A stretch of 64,000 nt of DNA from Planctomycetaceae bacterium (GCA_002685335.1 NYWY01000038.1:1-64000); one strand, 5' to 3'; counted from the first letter of the stretch, positions 24,641 through 33,354 are shown. The notes: generated from the sequence alone by a model not told the origin. Numbers and translations: made by a program.

Positions 24641-25743
24641 GATCCAAGCTCCGCGGCCCGGCTCGGCTCGCTGGAGTCGATCAGTCGACGCATGGTCTCG
24701 TCATCCATCCAGGGAAGCTCTTCGAGGCGGCGACGGAGTGAAGCCGGCATCGGCTTTCCCTTTCGTTCCCACTTGGGACGACTCTTCCATCGTCGATGGA
24801 TCCAGAGGTACTGGCCGGGAGCTCGCCGAACCATGGTCTCCAGTCCACGATTGAACCTGGCCGTGATGTAGAAGAGCGGGTCCGGGGCATCGCACCAGTC
24901 TTCCGGACCAAAGTGGTCGATCAGTTCGATGCGATACCGGAAACGATCTCCGTCGACTCGGCGGGCGGCACCCACCACCACCGGCACTTCGTATTTCATC
25001 GCCAGCAGGCCGATCGACTTGTAACTGGAGGCGAGACGACCGAACCAGGGGACGAAGAGGCCACCGTCTCCGGCGTTCTGGTCCGCGATGAAGCCGATTC
25101 GGCGATCGGCCGGATCATCGCTCACGATCAGGGAGTCGATTCGATCCGTGGCGCCCCACTTGGTCAGCACCTTGAGACCCCGAGCCTCGCGCAGCCCCAG
25201 CACCCAGCGATAGAGGTGGGGATTGTCCAGCGGTCGGGCCAGGGCGGTCATCGGGAAGCCCATGGTCGCCAGAGCGAAGCCCAGCAGCTCCCAGTTTCCG
25301 GAGTGACCGGTGACCAGCAGAACGGGCTTGTCGGAGAGAAGGAGTTTCACGCCTTCTTCGAAGTCCCCGAGTTCGACGTGCTCCTGCCAGCTCCAGGGAT
25401 TGACCAGCCGGGGCATGGCCAGCGTGTCCACGAGGAAGAGTCGGAACATGTACTGGATCGACTCGATCGCGATCCGGTCGACTTCGGATTCCGAGAGCTC
25501 GGGCATGGCCTGTCGCAGATGCCGTCGGGCTCGTTCGGTCCGCCCCGCACCCCAGCGGGCGTAGGCCGTGCCGAGCAGGGAGGCGGTCCGCAGATTCTGG
25601 GCAGGATCGATGCACTGCACCGCGGCGGCGAGTGATCTCAGGGGGAGGAACTCGGCGAGGTGTTTCGCGCGAGTCGTCCAGGGGAGCTTCTGGATGTCTG
25701 AGACGTCGGTCAAGATCGAACGTCCGGCGGCAGGAACGAACAC
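24637..25743 (-). CDS. Lysophospholipid/lipid A acyltransferase (LpxL/HtrB-like)
   Basis: A membrane-associated acyltransferase of the lipid A late-acylation family, about 370 aa. The catalytic H-x4-E motif is HSGNWE in LLVTGHSGNWELLGFAL. Further family features are the GFIADQNAGDGGLFVPWFGR segment, corresponding to the conserved DQ..G..V.FFG, and QYLWIHRRWKSRP near the C terminus. It should transfer acyl chains to a lipid A precursor. The start is uncertain: no ATG is available, and GTG 25785, GTG 25743 and TTG 25713 are possible. A terminator hairpin at 25741-25774 argues for one of the later ones. It is coupled by 4 bp to the response regulator. Confidence 0.83.
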   Translation of the reverse strand: MFVPAAGRSILTDVSDIQKLPWTTRAKHLAEFLPLRSLAAAVQCIDPAQNLRTASLLGTAYARWGAGRTERARRHLRQAMPELSESEVDRIAIESIQYMFRLFLVDTLAMPRLVNPWSWQEHVELGDFEEGVKLLLSDKPVLLVTGHSGNWELLGFALATMGFPMTALARPLDNPHLYRWVLGLREARGLKVLTKWGATDRIDSLIVSDDPADRRIGFIADQNAGDGGLFVPWFGRLASSYKSIGLLAMKYEVPVVVGAARRVDGDRFRYRIELIDHFGPEDWCDAPDPLFYITARFNRGLETMVRRAPGQYLWIHRRWKSRPKWERKGKPMPASLRRRLEELPWMDDETMRRLIDSSEPSRAAELGS

Positions 25744-25774
25744 GGACCGGCCCGGTGAGCCGGTCCGGTCCGTG
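25741..25774 (-). terminator. Terminator hairpin after the coiled-coil gene
   Basis: A perfect 10-bp stem (25741-25750 with 25765-25774) encloses a further CCGG/CCGG pair. On the minus strand it lies 25 nt after the coiled-coil gene stop and is followed by a short T-containing tail (TTCGTTCC). The weak T tract limits confidence. Confidence 0.6.
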
Positions 25775-25798
25775 CGATGGTCCACAGATTGGCGAGAC

Positions 25799-27169
25799 TC
25801 AGCGGGTGGTCATTCCAGTCAGGGTCTCGAAACGATTCCAGTTCAGCACCGGGATCTGAGCCCGGGACGCCTGGTCGAAGAGCTGGTCGTAGCGTTCGCG
25901 GGCTTCGCGCTGCTGCAGGAACGCTCGGAACTCCGCGTCGCCGGCATCCGGGGGGAGCGGGGCGGGCATGGGAGGCTGTTCGCCCAGCACGAGGAAGTCC
26001 AGATCACCGGTGAGCTGATCTCCTTCGACCAGTTCGCCGCCCCATTCCATGACTCGTCGTCGAACGTAATCGGCTTCCGAGACCGAGATGCGTCCATCGG
26101 CATCCACATCGAACTGGCCGTGCACGAGGAACTTGAATCGATAGTCGGGGTTGAAGACCGCATTCGCGATGACGTCGTCCTTGACGACGGGGCGACCGGG
26201 AAGCTCGCGAGTGATGCGAGCGGCGGAGGTGTCTCCGTTGACTCGGATGATCTCGATGCTGGCCTTGCCGCGGACGTACTCGCCGGTCCGCGGGTCGGGG
26301 CGGATCGCGGAGGCGTCCTCGTAGACCTCGAAACTCATTCCTGGGACGATTCGATCGTTTCGACCGAGGTCGACGAAGATCTGGCCACCGGAACCGGGGA
26401 CGCTGATCACTCGACCGTCGACGAGTTCGGCGGGGCTCTGGGGCTTGATCCGGTAGTTCTCGGTCTTCTTGCGAAGCTCCTCGATCTGGGCCCGGAACAC
26501 GCTGTTGTCCTGATTGGCCTGGTCCAGTCTGGACTGCAGGTTGGACAGGCGGTTGCGATAGTCACGGTCGAGCTTGGCACGGCTTTCGTCGATCGCGGCG
26601 ATCGCGTCTTCGACTTCCTGCTGGTAGCGAGAAGCCGCGACTCGGTAACCGTCGAATTCCTCTTCGACCTTCGCGACCTTCTCGTCACCCATCGACTCGG
26701 CCTGCTTCACGCGATCCCGAAGATCGCCGTTGTTGGCCTGAAGGTCGGAGACCTGTCGGTTGAGGCTCGCCACGTCGTTGCCGGAGGATGACAACCGCCG
26801 TCGCATGTCGGTGACGGAATTGCTCACCACGTCGCCTTCCCCGAGGTTCAGGCTCGATCGCATTTCGGCGACGCTCGCACCGGGGTTGCCGGTGACGAAG
26901 GAGGCGACCTCGGCCCGGCGATCCTCGAGCAGGGCGTAGAGGGACTTCCGTTCCTGCTTGGCGGAGTCCATCAGCCGCTCGTAGGAGTCGGTCCGCTCCG
27001 AGGCGGCGACGAAGTCGCTCAGCGTGGCTTCCGCCCGCGCCTCGTTCTCGAGTGCTTCGGTCTTGCCCGAATACATCATGAAGGTGATCGTGAGGAGGCC
27101 GACGTTGCAGACGACACTCACCACGAGAGCAACGATCACGCCGGTACCGGCACCAGAACCTCTAGCCAT
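25799..27169 (-). CDS. Membrane-anchored coiled-coil protein with an EF-hand
   Basis: A 456-aa protein I cannot place in a named family. One N-terminal membrane helix (VIVALVVSVVCNVGLLTITF, residues 11-30) is followed by a long coiled coil (about 36-235), interrupted near 90-120. From about 240 a beta-rich domain begins (LVDGRVISVPGSGGQIFVDL, VPGMSFEVYED, ASIEIIRVNGDTSAARI), resembling the C-terminal fold of FlgT-like proteins. A complete EF-hand loop, DVDADGRISVSE, lies at about residue 356, so Ca binding is likely. The C terminus is Pro-rich, then helical. GGAG upstream supports ATG 27169. Probably periplasmic, as a scaffold; that role is inferred. Confidence 0.7.
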   Translation of the reverse strand: MARGSGAGTGVIVALVVSVVCNVGLLTITFMMYSGKTEALENEARAEATLSDFVAASERTDSYERLMDSAKQERKSLYALLEDRRAEVASFVTGNPGASVAEMRSSLNLGEGDVVSNSVTDMRRRLSSSGNDVASLNRQVSDLQANNGDLRDRVKQAESMGDEKVAKVEEEFDGYRVAASRYQQEVEDAIAAIDESRAKLDRDYRNRLSNLQSRLDQANQDNSVFRAQIEELRKKTENYRIKPQSPAELVDGRVISVPGSGGQIFVDLGRNDRIVPGMSFEVYEDASAIRPDPRTGEYVRGKASIEIIRVNGDTSAARITRELPGRPVVKDDVIANAVFNPDYRFKFLVHGQFDVDADGRISVSEADYVRRRVMEWGGELVEGDQLTGDLDFLVLGEQPPMPAPLPPDAGDAEFRAFLQQREARERYDQLFDQASRAQIPVLNWNRFETLTGMTTR

Positions 27170-27489
27170 TTCGGGAAGTCTCCTCGTCGCCGAAGTCGGC
27201 GTCGATCATGGGGTCCGCATTCGACGCCACCGAGGTCGTCTTTCGGACGTGGACGGGTCTCTAGAGCTCGGAAAGTCCCCGAACACGCTCGGGGGTCCGC
27301 ACCCGATCGAGCCTCAAAGGAACTCGACTCGGCAATCACACGGGGCCTGACCCGGACCGGCTGGTCCGTTCAGACCATCAGTGTCCGGGCGATCTCGGTT
27401 CCCGTCAAGCCGACCTTCGCATGGATTGGGCCATTGGTTCCCTTCGGAGGCCTCCGAAGGGTCGTTCATGGGGCCACCGGCCTCTGGAA
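27170..27489. other. 320-bp intergenic stretch with a 22-bp perfect palindrome
   Basis: This stretch carries the upstream region of the coiled-coil gene and the downstream region of the GspE-type gene, both on the minus strand. A palindrome at 27440-27461 (11-bp arms, no loop bases) is its only strong structure. No coding frame or clear promoter was found. Confidence 0.5.
27440..27461 (-). repeat. 22-bp perfect palindrome, possible terminator stem or protein site
   Basis: Arms CCCTTCGGAGG and CCTCCGAAGGG meet without a spacer, 29 nt after the GspE-like gene stop. There is no T run on either side, so it may be a protein-binding site, a transcript-stabilising stem or a Rho-assisted terminator. 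Confidence 0.4.
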
Positions 27490-29154
27490 TCAGCCGCGGA
27501 CGACCCGCATCGCCTCCGCCGGAGTGGTGACGCCGAGGCGAGCCATCTCCCAGGCGGCGATTCGGAGGGGCTGGAGTTCTCCGGTTTCATCGGCCGCGTT
27601 GCGCAGGGTGGAGGCATCAGTCCGCTGGGTGATCAGATCCCGCAGTCGATCGGTCAATCGGAGCAGTTCGAAGACCCCCTGGCGACCTCGAAAACCGGTT
27701 CTGCGGCATTCTCGGCAACCGACCGTCTCCGTCACCATGCCGTCCTCGGGAGCCGCGAGGCCGTGCGGTATCTCGGCGGCCTGGACCGGGCGTCGGCGAC
27801 GGCATTGCTCGCAGGCCCGTCGCACGAGCCGCTGGGCGAGGACGCCTTCGAGGCTGGACGCCACGAGAAAGGGTTCCACACCCATGTCGAGGAGTCGGGT
27901 CGGTGCCCCCGACGCGTCGTTGGTGTGGAGGGTTGAAAAGACGAGGTGGCCCGTAAGTGAAGCCTGGACCGCGGCTTCCGCGGTCTCTCGGTCTCGGATC
28001 TCGCCGATCATGATGATATCGGGATCGTGACGGAGAATCGCTCGGAGTCCGGCGGCGAAGGTGAGCCCGGTCTGGGTGTTCACCTGGATCTGGTTGACGC
28101 CTTCGACCTGATACTCGACCGGGTCCTCGACCGTGATCGCCTTGATGGCGTCGCTCACGATCCGATTCAGCGAGGCGTAGAGCGTCGTCGACTTCCCGGA
28201 GCCGGTAGGGCCGGTGACCAGCAGGATGCCGTGGGGTCGAGTGATGATGCCGTCCCAGCGGTCGAGAATCGCCGCCGGCATGCCGAGGTCATCGAGTCCC
28301 ATCTGGACCGAACCGCTGTCGAGCACGCGGAGCACGACGCCTTCACCGAACATCATCGGAATGATCGAGACTCGGAGGTCGAACTCCCGCCCCTTGTGTC
28401 GAAGGGTGATTCGGCCGTCCTGGGGCTTTCGTTTCTCGGCGATGTTGAGACTCGCCATGATCTTGAGGCGGCTCACGATCGCGTTGCGAAAACGGTTGAC
28501 CGCCGGCGGAACGCCGGCTTCGCCCAGCACGCCGTCGATCCGATACCGGATCGCGAGTTCCTCTTCGTAGGGTTCGATGTGGATGTCGGTGGCCCGCTCC
28601 CGGATCGCTTCCAGGAGCAGATCGTTGACGAGCTTGATGACGCTGGCTTCTTCGGCTGCGTCGAGTTCACCATCGCCGACTTCGCTTTCGATGGTCGCGA
28701 CTTCCTCGCCCCCGAGGGCATCGAGGGTGTCACCGGCGACGCCGTAGTGCGCTCGAATGAACTTTCGAAGGTCCCGCTCATCCGCGAGCACCAATTCCAC
28801 ACCGAGACCGGTCAGCAGACGGAGTTCGTCGAACGCACTCAGCTCGAAGGGATCACAGGTCGCGATCTGCAGCGTGTTGCCAGACCGGCGGATCGGAACG
28901 CAGAGTTGCTTGAACACCAGCCGCGAGGGAAGAATCCGAAGGGTCTCCTCATCGACCTTCAGTTCGGAGAGATCGACGATCGGCATGTCGAATTGACGCC
29001 CGATCGCCTCAAGCACCCGGTCGGAGCCGACATGGCCCAGACGCACCAACGCGTGGTCCAGTCGTTCGCCGGTTCGCTTCTGTTCGAGGATCGCCTCGTC
29101 CAGCTGTGACTGGGAGATGAGTCCGCGTTCGACGAGGATCGTTCCAATACCCAT
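27490..29154 (-). CDS. Type II secretion/type IV pilus assembly ATPase (GspE/PilB family)
   Basis: A 554-aa hexameric ATPase that drives pilus or pseudopilus assembly at the inner membrane. The N-terminal MshEN/T2SSE_N domain (residues 1-150) begins GTILVERGLISQSQLDEAI. The ATPase core has Walker A GPTGSGKST, the Asp-box region VEDPVEYQVEGVNQIQVN, Walker B GEIRDRETAEAA and the His box FSTLHTNDASGAP. A pair of CxxC motifs (CEQC and CREC) forms the zinc knuckle, as in GspE and PilB. The partner membrane and pilin genes are not in the window, so type II secretion and type IV pili cannot be told apart. Confidence 0.92.
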   Translation of the reverse strand: MGIGTILVERGLISQSQLDEAILEQKRTGERLDHALVRLGHVGSDRVLEAIGRQFDMPIVDLSELKVDEETLRILPSRLVFKQLCVPIRRSGNTLQIATCDPFELSAFDELRLLTGLGVELVLADERDLRKFIRAHYGVAGDTLDALGGEEVATIESEVGDGELDAAEEASVIKLVNDLLLEAIRERATDIHIEPYEEELAIRYRIDGVLGEAGVPPAVNRFRNAIVSRLKIMASLNIAEKRKPQDGRITLRHKGREFDLRVSIIPMMFGEGVVLRVLDSGSVQMGLDDLGMPAAILDRWDGIITRPHGILLVTGPTGSGKSTTLYASLNRIVSDAIKAITVEDPVEYQVEGVNQIQVNTQTGLTFAAGLRAILRHDPDIIMIGEIRDRETAEAAVQASLTGHLVFSTLHTNDASGAPTRLLDMGVEPFLVASSLEGVLAQRLVRRACEQCRRRRPVQAAEIPHGLAAPEDGMVTETVGCRECRRTGFRGRQGVFELLRLTDRLRDLITQRTDASTLRNAADETGELQPLRIAAWEMARLGVTTPAEAMRVVRG

Positions 29155-29286
29155 GAGAAGTCGTCGCTCCGTGGCGATGCCGAGGAAGGTTTTCGCCGCT
29201 GCAAGTGTCGCAGACCGGGGCTCTGGATCCCAGTCTCCATCACGTGGAAGCGGATGGAACGCTCCACGCCCGTACTGATTCGGGCG

Positions 29287-29307
29287 AAAAACGGGGGCGA
29301 ACCCCGT
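29287..29307 (-). terminator. Rho-independent terminator of the FIST gene
   Basis: Read on the minus strand, a 6-bp G+C stem (ACGGGG/CCCCGT) with a 5-nt loop is followed by five T residues in all. It lies 125 nt after the FIST gene stop and upstream of the GspE-like gene. Confidence 0.6.
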
Positions 29308-29431
29308 CTCTCATCCTTTATCGGCCCGGGCGGGTCCGCGACCCGAGATCCCGGCCATCTCCGCCTGGACGTCGTTGTTTCGTACCGCCAACCCGGATGA
29401 AAGATGCCGTTCGGTCTTCGGGGTGGGATGT

Positions 29432-30655
29432 TCAGTCCGCGGCGTCGATCCGAGCAGTGCGGGTGGTGGGACGGAGTGCGACCGCCGAAAGTCCGAGCCC
29501 GGCCAGTCTCGGTCGGCCGGAGATCGGGGCGATTTCCGCCGCCGTGACGAATCCCAGAAGGGGCGGGGTGTCCATTCGAGCGTGAAGCCGGGCGGCATCA
29601 TGCCCATCCTCACCGAGCAGCCCCGGGCCGCGGCCCGCCGAGCTGGCTGCGATGATCGCGGTCGCCGGTCGTTCATCGAGGGTCGCGAGATCGAGGGACA
29701 TCGCCAGATCCTGACGTTCGGTATCGCCATCGACGATCTGGAATCGGAGGGTGCTTCCACGGGGAGCGCCGCCGGGTACCAGAAGGCCTCCGCCGGTGCG
29801 ATCGATCGCCGCCACCGGACGCATCAGGAAATCGCCGCGGCCATGGACCGGCCTTCCGGCTTCGGCGGCGATTCCAATCAGCGGTCGGCCGGCGAGACGC
29901 GCTCGATCCTGCGGGGGAAGGCCGGCGAGGACGAGATCGAGCATCTCGGCGGCCGGTCGGCCGCCGAGTCCTCGGATGGTGCCACCATCGACCTCGGTCA
30001 CCACGAGCGGGGGCCCGACGGCCCTCCCGGCATGGGCGACGATCGGCGTGGCGTCGATCCGGCCTTCGATCACCATTCCGACGGCACCCGCATTCAGCAC
30101 CCGGTCATCGGCGACCAGGACATTCGTGCCTGGCTGGCTGCCTCCGGAGACCAGTCCACCCATCAAAGGAGTTCCTCGCGGAATCGAGGTCTCGAAGGCC
30201 ATCGGCAGGGCGGTGGAGCCTGCGGTGAAGGGGTCGGCGAAGACCATGACCAGTTTCGGGGGCGACGCCGGCTGGAGCCGACTTCGAACGATGCTTCGAG
30301 TCCAGACGTTCGGGGGACCGTCCCGGTGGTCGAACGCGAAACTCCTCGCTCGTATCCCGGGGCCCGAGATCGAGAGGGCAGCCAGGGCGGGTCCGCTGTG
30401 CATTTCGTCGCATCCGGCGAGAACACCGGCCGAGGTGATGGCGACGAGCGGAGGGTCCCCAACGGCCTCTCGCACCGTTCGTGCGGCCTCGGGAAGAGCG
30501 GCCGCATGGTGATAACTTCCGATAAGAAGCACCATGGAGGCATCATCAGCATTCTTGGCCGCGAGTTGTTCGCCCACGGCCCAGGCAGCCGTGCGGGTAT
30601 CGGCATGCCGATCCACCGCGAGGACAGAACCAAGTTGCGCCGACGAAGAAGTCAT
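29432..30655 (-). CDS. FIST-domain sensory protein
   Basis: A 407-aa protein whose whole length fits the FIST_N plus FIST_C arrangement. The N-terminal part contains LIGSYHHAAALPEAARTVRE and ITSAGVLAGCDEMHSGPA, matching the family's conserved nucleotide-fold-like core. The C-terminal part contains LIGIAAEAGRPVHGRGDFL and SSAGRGPGLLGEDGHDAAR, matching its typical GRG and small-residue motifs. FIST domains are thought to bind small ligands, perhaps amino acids, and are often tied to signalling proteins. Here it stands alone with no kinase or cyclase domain. The start ATG 30655 is supported by a TAGGAT element 6 nt upstream. Confidence 0.8.
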   Translation of the reverse strand: MTSSSAQLGSVLAVDRHADTRTAAWAVGEQLAAKNADDASMVLLIGSYHHAAALPEAARTVREAVGDPPLVAITSAGVLAGCDEMHSGPALAALSISGPGIRARSFAFDHRDGPPNVWTRSIVRSRLQPASPPKLVMVFADPFTAGSTALPMAFETSIPRGTPLMGGLVSGGSQPGTNVLVADDRVLNAGAVGMVIEGRIDATPIVAHAGRAVGPPLVVTEVDGGTIRGLGGRPAAEMLDLVLAGLPPQDRARLAGRPLIGIAAEAGRPVHGRGDFLMRPVAAIDRTGGGLLVPGGAPRGSTLRFQIVDGDTERQDLAMSLDLATLDERPATAIIAASSAGRGPGLLGEDGHDAARLHARMDTPPLLGFVTAAEIAPISGRPRLAGLGLSAVALRPTTRTARIDAAD

Positions 30656-30661
30656 CCTCTG

Positions 30662-30667
30662 ATCCTA
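30662..30667 (-). promoter_or_regulatory. -10 element of a leaderless promoter (FIST gene)
   Basis: TAGGAT on the minus strand ends 6 nt before ATG 30655; no Shine-Dalgarno sequence fits between them. Confidence 0.5.
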
Positions 30668-30721
30668 GCCGAGGGTTCGGAGCAATCGGTTGAGATTCCT
30701 TGGGTTCGAGGCCGTCAAGGG

Positions 30722-30749
30722 TTGCATCCTCGAGCGATACCGAGATAAT
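30722..30749 (+). promoter_or_regulatory. Promoter of rpsT
   Basis: TTGCAT (30722-30727), a 16-nt spacer and GATAAT (30744-30749). Transcription would begin near 30756 and give a leader of about 27 nt holding the AGGAG Shine-Dalgarno. Confidence 0.55.
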
Positions 30750-30782
30750 GGTCGATTCGCACCATTTGCAGGAGCTGGCCGC

Positions 30783-31055
30783 GTGCCGAATACAGAATCA
30801 GCCAAGAAGCGAGTCCGTCAGAGCGCCAAGCGGCGTGCCTTGAACAACTGGCGGAAGCGTCGAGTCAAGACCCAGATCAAGGCTTTCGAAGCGGCCATCA
30901 CCGCCAAGGACCTCAATCAGGCCGAGACCGAGTTTCGCAAGGTCCAGGCCGTGCTTGACCGCATCGTCTGCACTGGAACGATCCATCGGAACACCGCGGC
31001 CCGTCGGAAGAGTCGCCTCTCGCGGCACCTCCGTGAGTTGAAGTCCGCGGCCTGA
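30783..31055 (+). CDS. rpsT: 30S ribosomal protein S20
   Basis: A basic helical protein of 90 aa, the normal size for S20. The opening NTESAKKRVRQSAKRRALNN and the later GTIHRNTAARRKSRLSRHL are diagnostic (the latter carries the conserved K/R-N-x-A-x-R-x-x-S-R-L pattern). It binds 16S rRNA early in 30S assembly. The start is GTG 30783 (VPNTESAKK), with AGGAG about 9 nt upstream; the frame runs open to 30690 without coding character. It is monocistronic, with its own promoter. Confidence 0.95.
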   Translation: MPNTESAKKRVRQSAKRRALNNWRKRRVKTQIKAFEAAITAKDLNQAETEFRKVQAVLDRIVCTGTIHRNTAARRKSRLSRHLRELKSAA

Positions 31056-31222
31056 TCGCGGGGTGCCCGGCGTCGGACTCGTTCGTTCCCAGGAGCGGAT
31101 GAGCCACCGGTGGATGCCGTCTCTCCAACGCGCGGAAGCCTCCGGCAGGCGTTCGTGTCTTGAGGGAGATCTGCAGTCGTCCGAGCCCAGGTCTCCCGAG
31201 ACCGATGACCGGCGGCGCCGTC

Positions 31223-32014
31223 ATGTCAAAAACGACCAGCATTTCGAATTCCGAAGGGGGGATCCCCTCCGGAATGTCTGCGGCGCCGTACTGGAGACGG
31301 TCTCGTCGTCCGGTCGAGATTCTGATCTTTCTCCTGCCCCTGGTCATCGCGTTCGAGATCGCCCTGGTCTGGTCTCCCGATCACTCCGCGGTCATGAGAA
31401 TCGCGGCGTATCGCTGGGTCGAGTCGATGTTCGTCGCGATGGGAGCCGCGGACTTCGGACTCGCGATCCCCGGCATCCTGATGGTCGTGGCGTTGCTGGT
31501 CTGGCAGGTTCTCTCGCGGGAGAGTTGGCGCTTCCACCTTCCGACGATCCCGGTCATGGCGATCGAGTCGATCATCCTGGCGATTCCGTTGCTGATCGTC
31601 GGCGTGATCCTCGGAAAGAGGGCCGTGGGAGAGGACGTGTCCGACGCGATGATCGTCCCGGGACCGATTCTGGCGGAGGAGGCACCCTCCTTCTTCGAAA
31701 TGATCTCGATGGCGATCGGCGCCGGCCTGTACGAGGAACTCATCTTCCGCTGGGTCCTGATCGCGATCCTGCACTCGATTCTCGCCGATGGCTTCAAGAT
31801 CGCCGGCCGCACCGCCTCGCTGGTGGCGGCAGTGATCTCCAGTGTGCTCTTCATGATCGCGCACGATCCCGCTACCGCCGGGGCCGCACTCTTCTTCCTG
31901 ATCGGTGGGGCCTGGTTTTCGTCGATCTACCTGGTTCGCGGGTTCGGACTCGCCGCCGGGGCGCATGTGGCATACGACGTCATGTGGAGCGTCACCGCCT
32001 GGCTCGAAGGTTGA
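31223..32014 (+). CDS. CPBP-family intramembrane metalloprotease
   Basis: A polytopic membrane protein of about 263 aa from the CPBP/Abi (Rce1-like) family. The three metal and catalytic motifs are present: EELIFRWVL (E-E-x3-R, about residue 173), FMIAHDP (His, about residue 212) and AHVAYDVMW near the C terminus. About six hydrophobic helices are visible. Members cleave prenylated or membrane proteins, or act in immunity or stress; the target here is unknown. Starts at ATG 31205 and 31223 are both possible; the shorter form still leaves 28 polar residues before the first helix. It lies 167 nt after rpsT. Confidence 0.82.
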   Translation: MSKTTSISNSEGGIPSGMSAAPYWRRSRRPVEILIFLLPLVIAFEIALVWSPDHSAVMRIAAYRWVESMFVAMGAADFGLAIPGILMVVALLVWQVLSRESWRFHLPTIPVMAIESIILAIPLLIVGVILGKRAVGEDVSDAMIVPGPILAEEAPSFFEMISMAIGAGLYEELIFRWVLIAILHSILADGFKIAGRTASLVAAVISSVLFMIAHDPATAGAALFFLIGGAWFSSIYLVRGFGLAAGAHVAYDVMWSVTAWLEG

Positions 32015-32381
32015 GGGTGTCGGACGTGGGCCCGGATTCCGGTCCGAAAATCCGTGGGTGATTATTTTGCGGTTGGATTGATGAGAGTCCGGCAGAAGCC
32101 TGAAACCACCTCTCGTCTTCTCCGAACAACGATCCGTCGGCCTCCGGCGGTGCCGATCCCAGTGACATCGGTTTGGAAAACCGGCGTGAAAACAACACTT
32201 GGGTCTTCACCCCACTTCCGACCGTTTTGAATCGCAAGCAGATGCACCGCTCGGCGTTCTCGTGCATGATCCGCGGGTGGCAGACGAAACTGCCCCCCGA
32301 CACCTCAAGCAGCGACCACCCCTCCCCGGGCAGGATCGCCTTCAGAGTCGACCCCTGAACTTCAACGGGAAACCCCGACAC
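31992..32381 (-). CDS. Possible hypothetical gene in the gap before the kinase gene
   Basis: A GTG-started frame of 129 aa. Its first half has plausible protein composition (EVQGSTLKAILPGEGWSLL, FVCHPRIMHENAERCICLRF). The second half is richer in A/T and less convincing. No family is recognised, and no Shine-Dalgarno or promoter is obvious. It overlaps the end of the CPBP gene on the other strand. It may be real, a decayed gene or a chance frame. Confidence 0.25.
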   Translation of the reverse strand: MSGFPVEVQGSTLKAILPGEGWSLLEVSGGSFVCHPRIMHENAERCICLRFKTVGSGVKTQVLFSRRFSKPMSLGSAPPEADGSLFGEDERWFQASAGLSSIQPQNNHPRIFGPESGPTSDTLNLRARR

Positions 32382-32442
32382 CGCGTCCGAATCCCCTCGC
32401 GGGGACCGAGACCGGCATCACGAACCGACGCGAGGAGGCGTC
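32015..32442. other. 428-bp stretch before the kinase gene
   Basis: Lower in G+C than its neighbours. It holds the doubtful minus-strand frame 31992-32381 and a perfect 6-bp hairpin (CGGTTT/AAACCG, 3-nt loop) near 32169-32183. It ends in the Shine-Dalgarno GAGGAGG of the kinase gene. No confident promoter or RNA gene is seen. Confidence 0.5.
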
Positions 32443-33300
32443 ATGATCGAACGACTTGAACGGCACCCCAACACGATTCACGGCTACAGGGTCATCGAGC
32501 CGCTCGGCGAAGGCGCGGCCAGCAGACTCTTCGTCGTGAGCGATCCGAAGACCAGAGAGCTTCTCGCCCTCAAGCATGTGACCGCCCCCAGCGTCGCCGA
32601 CCGTAAGTTTCTCGCTCAGGCCGAGCGAGAGCATGCCGTCTGTTCGCAGGTGACGTCGTCGACCGTTCGTCGGAGCCGCCGAATCGTCCGTTATCGCGAG
32701 CTTTTCCGAACGACGGAAGTCGCGGTGATCCTCGATTTCGTCGATGGCGAGCCCCTTGATCAGCTGGGGCGGCTGAAGCTTTCCGACCTGCTGGGAGTCT
32801 TCGCCGACACTGCGTCGGGCCTCGCGCATCTTCACGACCTGGGTTGGGCCCACGCGGATCTCAAGCCCGGCAACATCCTCCGAACCGGGCGGGGACGAGC
32901 GACGATCATCGACCTGGGACAGGCGTGCCGCCTCGGAGAACGAAAGACCCGCATCCAGGGAACCCCCGGTTTTCTCGCCCCCGAGCAACTCGAGCGAGGC
33001 GTCATCGACGCCCGCACCGATGCATTCCTGCTCGGCGCGACGATCTATCGTCAGCTGACGGGTCGTTACGCCGCCGCGGGGCTTTCCTCCGCGGGCTCGG
33101 GCCGCCCCTCCCTCGGACGACTGGTGGCTTCCGCTCCGGCATCGCTGGTGAATCTGGTCGACTCGTGCCTCGATCCGCGGCCTCATGCCCGTCCGGGCGA
33201 TCTGGCCCGAGTCGCGGTCAGGCTGAGGAGGATGGCTTCGGATCTCATCGAGTCGGGCACGCACCAGGATGACATGACCTCTCTCCAGGTCCCGGCCTGA
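32443..33300 (+). CDS. Hanks-type serine/threonine protein kinase (short, soluble)
   Basis: A 285-aa protein consisting of a kinase domain only, with no membrane helix or sensor. The glycine loop is LGEGAASRLF, the ATP Lys is in LALKH, the catalytic loop is HADLKPGN and the metal motif is IIDLGQAC (DLG for DFG). APEQLERG is the end of the activation segment. The HRD Arg is replaced by Ala (H-A-D), so this is a non-RD kinase that may not need activation-loop phosphorylation. GGAGG 6 nt before ATG 32443 supports the start. Substrates are unknown; the next gene is kdsC, 66 nt downstream. Confidence 0.88.
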   Translation: MIERLERHPNTIHGYRVIEPLGEGAASRLFVVSDPKTRELLALKHVTAPSVADRKFLAQAEREHAVCSQVTSSTVRRSRRIVRYRELFRTTEVAVILDFVDGEPLDQLGRLKLSDLLGVFADTASGLAHLHDLGWAHADLKPGNILRTGRGRATIIDLGQACRLGERKTRIQGTPGFLAPEQLERGVIDARTDAFLLGATIYRQLTGRYAAAGLSSAGSGRPSLGRLVASAPASLVNLVDSCLDPRPHARPGDLARVAVRLRRMASDLIESGTHQDDMTSLQVPA

Positions 33301-33354
33301 GTCGCTTCCGACCGCGAAACCGACCAGTCCCCGTTCCAGGCCGGGCTGGGGGGG

